Positions 1 through 5,283 of a stretch of DNA of 6,106 bases are shown in pieces; the stretch's first letter is position 1, and every line of letters starts with the position of its first letter. Source of the stretch: Spirochaeta sp. GTDB lineage: Bacteria > Spirochaetota > Spirochaetia > Spirochaetales_E > Spirochaetaceae_B. The stretch lies in NCBI GenBank assembly GCA_030590585.1, contig JAUUYD010000156.1, forward strand, positions 1-6,106. The letters run 5' to 3'. The translations under genes and the position numbers were made by a program. The notes beneath the pieces were generated by a model, which ran no database searches, had not been told where the DNA came from, and was given only the letters and a program-made list of their open reading frames with translations.

Positions 1-100
1 ATCAGTCATGAAATGTCTCACCGTCAATTACAGAGGGGGACACCCAGGTTTGTATTTCCTGCCCGGGACGGTCTAAGCATCCGGGTATCAGAAGAAAAAA

Positions 101-328
101 CTAAGCTTTGGTAATTTTCCCTGCTTTAAGACAGCGGGTACATACCTTGAGGGATTGGGGTTTTCCCCCCACCAGAGCTTTGACTTTTACGAGGTTGGGC
201 TTGAAAAGCCTCTTGGTTTTAACACCGATATGCTGACCGGCGCCGCCTTTTTTCTTGGGAAGACCTTTCCGGGGCACATTGTTACCGGATATGGTACCTT
301 TTCCGCAGATTTCACATTTTCTGGACAT
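101..328 (-). CDS. rpmB: 50S ribosomal protein L28 (zinc-ribbon form)
   Basis: L28 is a small basic protein of the large ribosomal subunit. The 75-residue product starts MSRKCEICGKG and has the family's central basic stretch ending in KRLFKPNLVKVK. Two cysteine pairs, CEIC near the N-terminus and CTRC near the C-terminus, form the zinc-ribbon seen in the cysteine-containing (C+) type of L28. An in-frame GTG at 349 would add seven residues, but the ATG at 328 has AGAAGG about seven bases upstream and gives the usual N-terminus and length, so I chose it. The gene stands alone with its own likely promoter (368-396). The cysteine-containing form is often zinc-dependent and can be paired with a cysteine-free paralogue elsewhere; none is visible here. 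Recognition is secure. Confidence 0.97.
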   Translation of the reverse strand: MSRKCEICGKGTISGNNVPRKGLPKKKGGAGQHIGVKTKRLFKPNLVKVKALVGGKPQSLKVCTRCLKAGKITKA

Positions 329-367
329 ATTTCGCCTTCTTATGAACACATAGCTTTGAGCGGGACA

Positions 368-396
368 ACATTAGCGGAATCCCATGGTCATGTAAA
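368..396 (-). promoter_or_regulatory. Candidate sigma-70-type promoter of rpmB
   Basis: On the minus strand TTTACA (396-391, five of six matches to TTGACA) is followed after 17 bases by TAATGT (373-368, a weak -10). It lies just after the stop of the upstream gene and about 40 bases before the rpmB start. The spacing is ideal but the -10 is poor, so this is a suggestion. Confidence 0.4.
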
Positions 397-412
397 CCCC
401 TTAAAAAAGTCT

Positions 413-1186
413 TTAGGGATTAAGGGCAAAAACCCCTCGTGCCAATAATTCGGCAATCTCTCTCTTACGGTCTGAGGGGAGTTCGGCATCATCCCTGAGA
501 AGGCTCCCCCAATTGGCCTGAAAGCCTTCCGGAAGAGTTTCAAGAAGGGCCAGGGAAGCGGTGAAATCCCTTGGGCCAGGCTCAAATACATGATTGACAG
601 CAAAGAGTACTTCGATAACAGATTTCATGAATCCGGACAGTGACAGGTTGAAATACAAGGCATCCTCCTTGAAGGAAGCCGCCCCGAGGTCACTTAGGAA
701 ATGATCAATACGCCGATGACAGGACTCAACCCATTGAGTCCAGAATGAATCGGGTAGATTATCCAGTTTATTCAGAATACCGTTTATCCACTCCCCCCGC
801 GACCATACAAGGCTGCCGGTTGCGATACGGTGGAACAGATAAGTCCCCCGTTCCTTTGAAAGCCAGCTGTCACCACCGGTAGCGGCCAGGACCGCGTCAA
901 CACGTTCAGTATTCTTGTAGGAAATACGTACAGGAAGGTCATCCAGTATAAATCTGTCTTTATTCTTTACCCTCGAAGATTCGAAATACAAAGCGCCTGG
1001 AAAGGCATTTGCCCTGATGTCTCTATCGGGAATATCACCATCTCTGAATACATCCAGAGTGATGGAAAAATTTGGATCGTATATATCCTTTTCAACAAAA
1101 TGCTGCAGAACAACAGCCTGCACTCCATCCCATTTATTCAGTACTTCAACGATTTTATCGACAACTTTCCTGACTTTTACTTTCAT
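413..1186 (-). CDS. Hypothetical protein, possible degenerate nucleotidyltransferase (DUF4037-like)
   Basis: This 257-residue soluble protein has no signal peptide or membrane segment. Residues about 1-50 look like the first strands of a minimal nucleotidyltransferase fold: a helix, then GVQAVVLQHF where active members have a Gly-Ser motif, then FSITLDVF where they have a metal-binding acidic pair. The C-terminal half (about 115-257) is helical, and VLFAVNHVFEPGPRDF followed by LETLP resembles the 'falN..Y.PG.K...L..Lp' segment of DUF4037-type proteins. The Gly-Ser signature is missing and only D45 is evident in the acidic position, so catalysis is doubtful. The ATG at 1186 has AAGGA about nine bases upstream. 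It diverges from the 1235 gene across only 48 bases. The reading frame is convincing; the family link is from recalled sequence patterns and is tentative. Confidence 0.72.
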   Translation of the reverse strand: MKVKVRKVVDKIVEVLNKWDGVQAVVLQHFVEKDIYDPNFSITLDVFRDGDIPDRDIRANAFPGALYFESSRVKNKDRFILDDLPVRISYKNTERVDAVLAATGGDSWLSKERGTYLFHRIATGSLVWSRGEWINGILNKLDNLPDSFWTQWVESCHRRIDHFLSDLGAASFKEDALYFNLSLSGFMKSVIEVLFAVNHVFEPGPRDFTASLALLETLPEGFQANWGSLLRDDAELPSDRKREIAELLARGVFALNP

Positions 1187-1198
1187 ACTGTTATGTCC

Positions 1199-1228
1199 TT
1201 ACCCATTTTCATCAATTTCAGGTATAAG
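1199..1228 (+). promoter_or_regulatory. Candidate promoter of the 1235-4019 operon
   Basis: TTACCC (1199-1204, four of six) and TATAAG (1223-1228, five of six) are separated by 18 bases in the narrow divergent gap. Transcription would start about 1234-1235, at the A of the ATG, which would make the message leaderless. The downstream gene lacks a good ribosome binding site, in agreement. The -35 is weak. Confidence 0.35.
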
Positions 1229-1234
1229 TCTAAC

Positions 1235-1855
1235 ATGAGCGCCAACAAAACGTCACCGATCAAACGGACTTATCTCATCACCCTCAGCCCTCCGCAGGGA
1301 ATTGTGCAGACTGCTATGCAGCTGATGGCCGAGTTCAGGCGCAGGGGCCTGTTAACTTCACCCATTCCACCTGCTGTCCCGATTCTGGAAATAATAAAGG
1401 AACCAAAACCCCCTGTAGCCGGTCTACTACCCGTCTGCACCGAAGCGTTGGAAGCCATGAAGTTTCTATCCCTGTCAGAGGGCGGCTGGGTTTACTGGCC
1501 GGTTGAATCCGAAGGCTGGTTTGAAAAACTGGCGGCAGCCCTTTCTCAAGGTAATACGCAAGGAAAGAATGAGTCACAGCCAAACAGCCAAACACCGCTT
1601 TATCCGAATTGCCCGGGATTACCCCTGGCCCGGTTTGAAGGAAGCAGTTCCGAAGCCGGATTCATGTCACAGGAGATAATAAACATTCTCAAAACGAACC
1701 ATGGATGGCGGGCATTAAACCTCAGCTGCTGGTATATTGAATATCTGGCCCATCGTCCCTGGTATAAATCCACCATGTGGTATCCGATCTGGCAGCGGCG
1801 GTTGAAAAGAGCTCCTGTATCAACTAACAAAAATAAGCAATCTAAGCTTGCTTAA
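1235..1855 (+). CDS. Hypothetical protein, possible 2H-phosphoesterase-like fold without catalytic motifs
   Basis: I do not recognise this 206-residue protein with certainty. Its order of segments recalls the LigT/ThpR 2H phosphoesterases: a first strand ending in a double proline (TYLITLSPP, 12-20), a helix, a strand ending AVPILEI where a first HxT motif would lie, another strand (MKFLSLSEGGWVYWPV), an amphipathic helix, CPGLPLARF (126-134) in place of a second HxT, and a final aromatic strand and helix (WRALNLSCWYIEYLAHRPWY). Both HxT motifs would read VPI and GLP, so it would not be an active member. The frame stays open upstream to 1100, but that part lies antisense to the divergent gene; ATG 1235 is the first start beyond it. 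There is no clear ribosome binding site. A DtxR-family gene follows after 27 bases, probably in the same operon. Confidence 0.7.
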   Translation: MSANKTSPIKRTYLITLSPPQGIVQTAMQLMAEFRRRGLLTSPIPPAVPILEIIKEPKPPVAGLLPVCTEALEAMKFLSLSEGGWVYWPVESEGWFEKLAAALSQGNTQGKNESQPNSQTPLYPNCPGLPLARFEGSSSEAGFMSQEIINILKTNHGWRALNLSCWYIEYLAHRPWYKSTMWYPIWQRRLKRAPVSTNKNKQSKLA

Positions 1856-1865
1856 CCTTACCTAA
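1847..1865 (+). promoter_or_regulatory. Possible DtxR-type operator (one good half-site)
   Basis: The right half, CTTACCTAA (1857-1865), fits the CTWACCTWA half of the DtxR/IdeR box exactly. The left half (1847-1855) matches only five of nine positions. It lies 17 bases before the start of a DtxR-family gene, so autoregulation is possible. It overlaps an inverted repeat, TAAGCAA (1834-1840) and TTGCTTA (1848-1854), with a 7-base loop, which includes the stop codon of the preceding gene. Confidence 0.3.
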
Positions 1866-1882
1866 TCTGTTATTTTTTTTCC

Positions 1883-2314
1883 ATGAGTACAGCTGAGAAG
1901 CTCACCCCGAGCATGGAGGATTATCTGGAGACGATACTCCTTCTGGAGCAGAAGAATCGTGTCGCCCGAGTTAAGGATATTGCCGGGAAACTCTCGGTGC
2001 AGATGCCCTCGGTTACCGGGGCACTCAAGTCGTTGAAAAGCCGGGATCTGGTGGAGTATGAGAAAAACTCCTTTATCAACCTCACCCCGAAGGGATTAAA
2101 ACTGGCAAAAGCCATACTTCAGCGGCATGAAATTCTCGTTGAGTTTTTCAGTCTGGCCCTGGGGCTCGAAGGAGAACATGCCGAAGAGCAGGCCTGCAGT
2201 GTGGAACATGCCATCGATCAGGATACCGCCGGAAGATTTCAAAACCTCACTCGGTGGATTAAGTCCAATAACAAAGATTCCGCAGCTCCCGGCAGCATCC
2301 CGGACAGCCAATGA
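1883..2314 (+). CDS. DtxR/MntR-family metal-dependent transcriptional repressor
   Basis: The product has 143 residues, the length of MntR and lacking the SH3-like domain of DtxR/IdeR. Residues 8-75 form the winged helix (SMEDYLETILLLE, recognition helix about MPSVTGALKSL, wing to INLTPKG). Residues 77-120 form the dimerisation and metal-binding domain. Aligned by eye to MntR and DtxR, the ligands are D13, E16, H82, C105, E108 and H109. D13 and E16 are as in MntR, while C105 sits where MntR has Glu99 and DtxR has Cys102, so the metal (iron or manganese) cannot be assigned. The ATG at 1883 follows a run of T with no ribosome binding site. The stop overlaps the pyrK start as ATGA, implying translational coupling. 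Regulating metal uptake elsewhere, this operon, or both is possible. Confidence 0.9.
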   Translation: MSTAEKLTPSMEDYLETILLLEQKNRVARVKDIAGKLSVQMPSVTGALKSLKSRDLVEYEKNSFINLTPKGLKLAKAILQRHEILVEFFSLALGLEGEHAEEQACSVEHAIDQDTAGRFQNLTRWIKSNNKDSAAPGSIPDSQ

Positions 2315-3111
2315 ACCCGATAGGACCTCATACCCGGGGTATTGCCCGAATATTCGAACAGCAATGTATTGCCCGGGGATACCGGGAGATAAGTCTGTCT
2401 TATGCTCAAGGTCCTGAAAAGCTTCAGAAACCACTGCCCGGACAATTCTTCACCATTCTGCCCCAGCGCTATCCACTGAGTGTGATGAGGCGTCCATTTG
2501 CCTATTCCAACGCCGATGAAAAAGGTTTTACCTTTATTTATGAAATCAGGGGAAATACGACTTCAAACCTGGCTGATCTGGATGACGGTTGTCCGGTGGA
2601 CTGGATAGGACCTCTTGGTTCATCTTTTCCCAATCCGCCTGAAGGTTCAAAACCCGTCCTGGTTGCAGGCGGTATCGGTGTCGGTCCCATACATTACCTG
2701 GCCCGACTTTTATCCGAAACCGGTATTGACTCTGTGGTTATCCTGGGTGCCGGAAATGCCGCCCTTGTGGCCCAGCTGGATTGGCCTGAAAGGGTTGAGC
2801 TTCGGATCTGTACCGATGACGGGTCTCTCGGCATTCATGGGACAGCATTGGATGGGCTTGATGGTTTGGATGTTGATAATGCCGTTTATTACAGTTGCGG
2901 GCCCCGGCCGATGATGGCAGCTGTACATCAGCATGCCGTAGAGAATAATCGTCCATGCTGGGTTTCCATGGAGGAAATGATGGCCTGCGGTGTAGGGGCA
3001 TGTCAGGGCTGCGCGGTTCAGGTTATTGATTCAAGTGACCTCTCACGCCCTGTGTTTAAACGGGTTTGTGTGGAAGGCCCGATATTTGATTCCCGGGAAA
3101 TTGTATGGTAA
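2311..3111 (+). CDS. pyrK: Dihydroorotate dehydrogenase B, electron-transfer iron-sulfur/FAD subunit
   Basis: PyrK passes electrons from the FMN subunit PyrD through a [2Fe-2S] cluster and FAD to NAD+ (or another acceptor) in class 1B dihydroorotate dehydrogenase, a cytoplasmic enzyme of pyrimidine synthesis. The 266-residue protein has an N-terminal FAD-binding barrel with MRRPFAYS (59-66), a ferredoxin-reductase-like nucleotide-binding domain with AGGIGVGPI (119-127), TDDGSLGIHGT and SCGPRPMM, and a C-terminal cluster motif C226-x4-C231-x2-C234-x18-C253. All four cluster cysteines are present. The start overlaps the regulator gene by 4 nt and the end overlaps pyrD by 7 nt, so the three genes should be translated in a coupled way. 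No other pyr gene is in the window. Identification is firm. Confidence 0.96.
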   Translation: MNPIGPHTRGIARIFEQQCIARGYREISLSYAQGPEKLQKPLPGQFFTILPQRYPLSVMRRPFAYSNADEKGFTFIYEIRGNTTSNLADLDDGCPVDWIGPLGSSFPNPPEGSKPVLVAGGIGVGPIHYLARLLSETGIDSVVILGAGNAALVAQLDWPERVELRICTDDGSLGIHGTALDGLDGLDVDNAVYYSCGPRPMMAAVHQHAVENNRPCWVSMEEMMACGVGACQGCAVQVIDSSDLSRPVFKRVCVEGPIFDSREIVW

Positions 3112-4019
3112 AAACACCGGACCTGTCGGTAAATATCGCCGGGAAAACATTACCCAACCCTGTCGGTGCGGCATCCGGAGCCTTCGGTTTCGGAGAAGAA
3201 TATTCAGGGCTTACCGACATCGAGTCCCTGGGAGCCGTTTACACCAAGGCCCTCACTCCTGAGCCGCGAGCCGGTAACCCGGTACCAAGACTGGTGGAGA
3301 CCCCTGCGGGAATGATTAACGCCATCGGCCTGGCCAATCCGGGTCTGGAAAGATTCTTAAGTGAAAAAGTTCAAATCCTGGAACAGCTGGCCTGTCCTGC
3401 CATAGTCAATGTCGCCGGTGCCGTAAAAGCGGATTATCTGAAAGTTGCCGAAGCTATGGAGGAAGTTGATGCGGTATGGGGAATAGAGCTCAATGTATCA
3501 TGCCCCAATGTCGACCACGGAGGTATGGCATTCGGTACCGATCCGAAAGTACTTGAAGATCTCACATCCTCTGTCAGAAAGGTATTTTCAAAACCACTGA
3601 TTGTTAAACTTTCTCCAAATGTCACCGATATAGCCGAAACTGCCCGAGCCGCGGAATCCGCCGGAGCTGACGCTATTTCCTGTATCAATACCCTGACGGG
3701 TATGAAAATAGATATTGACAGAAGACAGCCGGTGATACCCCGGGGAACAGGCGGACTCTCAGGTCCCGCGATACGCCCGGTGGGCGTGGCCTCGGTATGG
3801 AAGGTGTCTAAAGCTGTAAGCATACCTATTATCGGGCTGGGGGGCATTACAAGCGGGGATGATGCCCTGGAATACCTGCTGGCAGGTGCATCGGCGATTC
3901 AGGTGGGAACAGCCATCTTCAGTCATCCGGATGTTCCCGGCAGAATTCTGAAAGGAATCAGGGACTACATGATACGTGAAGGTTTCAATCGAATCAGCGA
4001 TCTACACGGATTTTTTTAA
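3105..4019 (+). CDS. pyrD: Dihydroorotate dehydrogenase, catalytic subunit (class 1B)
   Basis: This FMN enzyme oxidises dihydroorotate to orotate, the fourth step of UMP synthesis, and pairs with PyrK. The 304-residue TIM barrel has the usual length. Key features are K48 in YTKAL, the substrate-binding NAIGLANPG (72-80), the active-site NVSCPNVDHGG with base C133 (cysteine, as in class 1 rather than the serine of class 2), N194 in CINTLTGM, the phosphate-binding GGLSGPAIRPVGV (216-228) and GLGGI with VGTAIF near the end. The ATG lies inside the last codons of pyrK. GGGA about nine bases upstream may serve as a ribosome binding site. The 3' end overlaps the convergent nth gene by 26 bases, with no terminator between them. 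Confidence 0.97.
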   Translation: MVKTPDLSVNIAGKTLPNPVGAASGAFGFGEEYSGLTDIESLGAVYTKALTPEPRAGNPVPRLVETPAGMINAIGLANPGLERFLSEKVQILEQLACPAIVNVAGAVKADYLKVAEAMEEVDAVWGIELNVSCPNVDHGGMAFGTDPKVLEDLTSSVRKVFSKPLIVKLSPNVTDIAETARAAESAGADAISCINTLTGMKIDIDRRQPVIPRGTGGLSGPAIRPVGVASVWKVSKAVSIPIIGLGGITSGDDALEYLLAGASAIQVGTAIFSHPDVPGRILKGIRDYMIREGFNRISDLHGFF

Positions 4020-4680
4020 TCCCTGCAACACCTTTTTTCGGACAGATATCATTCAAAGGGCATTCGGAACAATTCGGCTTTCTTGACATGCAATAACGCC
4101 GTCCATGGAAATTCACTGTCATGGAAAAATCATGCTGCAGATATTCTGGAATAATTGCCGCGATTTCTTTTTCCACTTTTTCAGGATTTTCCGCCGCCGT
4201 CAGTCCAAGTCTGCGGCAAACCCTGCCGAAATGTGTATCCACAATGATTCCCGGCAGGTTCCAGAGATGTCCCCGTATGACATTGGCGCTCTTACGGCCG
4301 ATTCCAGGCAGAGATGTAAGCTCTTCCATTTCTTTGGGAATCTCACCGCCGAAATCCTCTTCAATCCTCAGAGCGGCGGCACGCAGGTTGCGGGCCTTTT
4401 GATGATAGAACCCCAGTGAATGAATCACTTCCTCAAGTTCGTTAAGATCAGCCGCCGCCAGTGAAGCATGATCAGGCCATCGCCGGAACAGATCGGGACT
4501 TACCCTGTTCACACCCGCATCGGTGGTTTGTGCTGAAAGTGAGACAGCCACCGTCAATTGATAGGGATTTTCGTAGTTCAGCATTGAATCCCTGCCGGGA
4601 TACTCTTTATCAAGACGGTTGATAATATCCCCGAGGGGAACCAATCCATGCAATAAAGATTCTGTACCGGTTTTTTTCAT
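3994..4680 (-). CDS. nth: Endonuclease III, DNA glycosylase/AP lyase
   Basis: Endonuclease III removes oxidised pyrimidines from DNA and cuts the abasic site by beta-elimination. Counting from the ATG at 4680 (228 residues), the helix-hairpin-helix LPGIGRKSANVI carries the Schiff-base lysine K130, and VDTHFGRVCRRLGL carries the catalytic aspartate D148, 18 residues later as in E. coli. The C-terminus has the [4Fe-4S] ligands C197-x6-C204-x2-C207-x5-C213. Homology begins around LLHGLVPLGDIINRL, so the start is uncertain. ATG 4731 and 4710 would give 245 and 238 residues but none of the three has a good ribosome binding site. I prefer 4680, which is closest to the family length and has TATTAT (4694-4689) just upstream. 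The function is certain, the start is not. Confidence 0.95.
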   Translation of the reverse strand: MKKTGTESLLHGLVPLGDIINRLDKEYPGRDSMLNYENPYQLTVAVSLSAQTTDAGVNRVSPDLFRRWPDHASLAAADLNELEEVIHSLGFYHQKARNLRAAALRIEEDFGGEIPKEMEELTSLPGIGRKSANVIRGHLWNLPGIIVDTHFGRVCRRLGLTAAENPEKVEKEIAAIIPEYLQHDFSMTVNFHGRRYCMSRKPNCSECPLNDICPKKGVAGIKKIRVDR

Positions 4681-4739
4681 CACCACAGATAATACCCGAT
4701 GAAAACTCATGTGAGGTGAAAAAGGTTGCATTCAGATGA

Positions 4740-4768
4740 TTGACCCCCATCCACAAACCAAATAAAAT
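4740..4768 (+). promoter_or_regulatory. Sigma-70-type promoter of the tRNA operon
   Basis: TTGACC (4740-4745, five of six) and TAAAAT (4763-4768, five of six) are separated by exactly 17 bases. The expected start is about 4775, a few bases before tRNA-Pro at 4781. This is the best promoter in the window, and lies in the divergent gap between nth and the tRNA. Confidence 0.8.
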
Positions 4769-4780
4769 GCTGATTCACTG

Positions 4781-4853
4781 CGGAATGTAGCCCAGCGGCT
4801 AGGGCACCTGCTTTGGGAGCAGGAGATCGGAGGTTCGAGTCCTCTCATTCCGA
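4781..4853 (+). tRNA. tRNA-Pro (anticodon TGG)
   Basis: A complete cloverleaf of 73 nt: acceptor CGGAATG/CATTCCG, D stem GCCC/GGGC, anticodon stem CCTGC/GCAGG with loop TTTGGGA (anticodon TGG at 4814-4816), T stem GGAGG/CCTCT with loop TTCGAGT, and discriminator A at 4853. The first acceptor pair C-G and A73 are identity marks of bacterial tRNA-Pro. CCA is not encoded and must be added by nucleotidyltransferase. The last 23 bases (4831-4853) recur exactly at 5018-5040. Confidence 0.97.
4831..4853 (+). repeat. Direct repeat 1, tRNA-Pro 3' end (native copy)
   Basis: These 23 bases, covering the end of the T stem through the discriminator base, are repeated without mismatch at 5018-5040, 187 bases downstream. 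The flanking bases differ on both sides, so the match is bounded at both ends. Confidence 0.95.
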
Positions 4854-4858
4854 ATAAA

Positions 4859-5040
4859 ACATCCTGCTTATCGGGATTCATTGTACCTGGTTATTGGTCT
4901 CGGAGGGCTCGAAGCTCCGGAACGAGCGCCGAGCTGAGGCGAGGATCAGGCAACAGGATGTTGCCGGAAGCGAGTGGAGGCGGCCTGGAAGGAGTCAACA
5001 GGATGTTGACGACTGAAAGGTTCGAGTCCTCTCATTCCGA
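4859..5040 (+). ncRNA. Candidate structured RNA element A (tRNA-Pro-linked, CsrB-like hairpins)
   Basis: This spacer between the two tRNAs has no coding sense but strong structure. Hairpin 0 is CTCGG-agg-GCTCG (4899-4911) paired to CGAGC-g-CCGAG (4923-4933), with an 11-base loop ending GGAA. Hairpin 1 (4949-4965) is GGCAAC-AGGAT-GTTGCC. A GGA-rich linker follows (4976-4992). Hairpin 2 (4994-5010) is GTCAAC-AGGAT-GTTGAC. The element ends in a 23-base copy of the tRNA-Pro 3' end. Both pentaloop hairpins display CAGGATG, the CsrB-type CsrA-binding repeat. Lying between a promoter and a terminator, with a tRNA on each side, it should be transcribed and could be cut out by 3'-tRNA processing and RNase P as a fragment of about 4854-5046. 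AACATCCTG (4858-4866) is complementary to CAGGATGTT in both hairpins. The role is inferred. Confidence 0.7.
5018..5040 (+). repeat. Direct repeat 1, second copy of tRNA-Pro 3' end
   Basis: Exact 23-base copy of 4831-4853, the T-loop and 3' acceptor strand of tRNA-Pro, without any 5' tRNA half of its own. It could pair with the acceptor 5' strand of tRNA-Pro in place of the native copy. It ends six bases before tRNA-Arg. Confidence 0.95.
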
Positions 5041-5046
5041 TATCGA

Positions 5047-5120
5047 GCGCTCATAGCTCAGCTGGATAGAGCATCGGCCTTCTAAGCCGAGGGTCGCAGG
5101 TTCGAGTCCTGCTGAGCGTA
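5047..5120 (+). tRNA. tRNA-Arg (anticodon TCT)
   Basis: A complete cloverleaf of 74 nt: acceptor GCGCTCA/TGAGCGT (first pair G-T wobble), D stem GCTC/GAGC, anticodon stem TCGGC/GCCGA with loop CTTCTAA (anticodon TCT at 5081-5083, reading AGA/AGG codons), T stem GCAGG/CCTGC with loop TTCGAGT, and A at 5120. CCA is not encoded. It is probably cotranscribed with tRNA-Pro and ends directly at a terminator. A copy of its 3' end lies at 5284-5299 and an inverted, diverged copy at 5159-5180. Confidence 0.97.
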
Positions 5121-5154
5121 AAAAAAGGGAGCTCATCAGAGCTCCTTTTTTTTT
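5120..5154 (+). terminator. Strong intrinsic terminator after tRNA-Arg, likely bidirectional
   Basis: GGAGCTC (5128-5134), loop ATCA, GAGCTCC (5139-5145), then nine T. A run of A (5120-5126) on the left side extends the stem and supplies a U-tract for minus-strand transcripts, so it may also end readthrough from the short-chain dehydrogenase gene at 5306-5959. Confidence 0.93.
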
Positions 5155-5158
5155 ACTC

Positions 5159-5180
5159 TCTGCTCAGCAGAACTTGAACC
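5159..5180 (-). repeat. Inverted diverged copy of the tRNA-Arg 3' end
   Basis: On the minus strand this matches the 3' end of tRNA-Arg (5099-5120) at 18 of 22 positions, including nine contiguous bases CTGCTGAGC. It lies just past the terminator and faces the direct copy at 5284-5299, with which much of it can pair to close a long stem around element B. Confidence 0.75.
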
Positions 5181-5283
5181 GAATTCCCGGCGCGAATACT
5201 TGGAGCGCAAACCGACAGGATGTCGGGTTAGGGACGAAGGCGGCCCGGAAGGTGCCGACAGGAAGTCGGCATCTGAAGGGCGG

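Noticed and set aside
1..100. A further gene or a clear terminator downstream of rpmB
   Set aside because: CCCGG/CCGGG on the minus strand forms only a weak 5-bp stem with a 14-base loop and no T-tract; no coding frame or RNA gene is evident.
329..349. Longer rpmB beginning at a GTG at 349
   Set aside because: The seven extra residues are not part of L28, and the ribosome binding site AGAAGG serves the ATG at 328.
398..426. Inverted repeat CCCTTAA/TTAAGGG as a terminator of the 413-1186 gene
   Set aside because: The loop is 15 bases, the stem is AT-rich, it spans the stop codon and no T-tract follows on the minus strand.
1100..1234. Upstream in-frame extension of the 1235 gene
   Set aside because: It is antisense to the start of the divergent gene, which has a good ribosome binding site, and the translated segment looks unlike a natural N-terminus.
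3434..3847. 137-codon open frame on the minus strand
   Set aside because: It lies wholly antisense inside pyrD, whose motifs are intact; the composition is that of a shadow frame.
4831..5040. Repeats at the tRNA 3' end as attL/attR of an integrated phage or island
   Set aside because: Only 187 bases separate the copies, with no integrase or cargo, and a homologous core follows a different tRNA; a small repeat element explains this better.
5174..5200. Promoter for element B (TTGAAC with AATACT)
   Set aside because: The spacing is 15 bases, the -10 is poor and the -35-like hexamer is explained by the inverted tRNA-Arg copy.
4949..5273. The repeated CAGGATG hairpins as a CRISPR array
   Set aside because: The repeats are short, their stems differ, spacing is uneven and tRNA-Arg and a terminator lie between the pairs.
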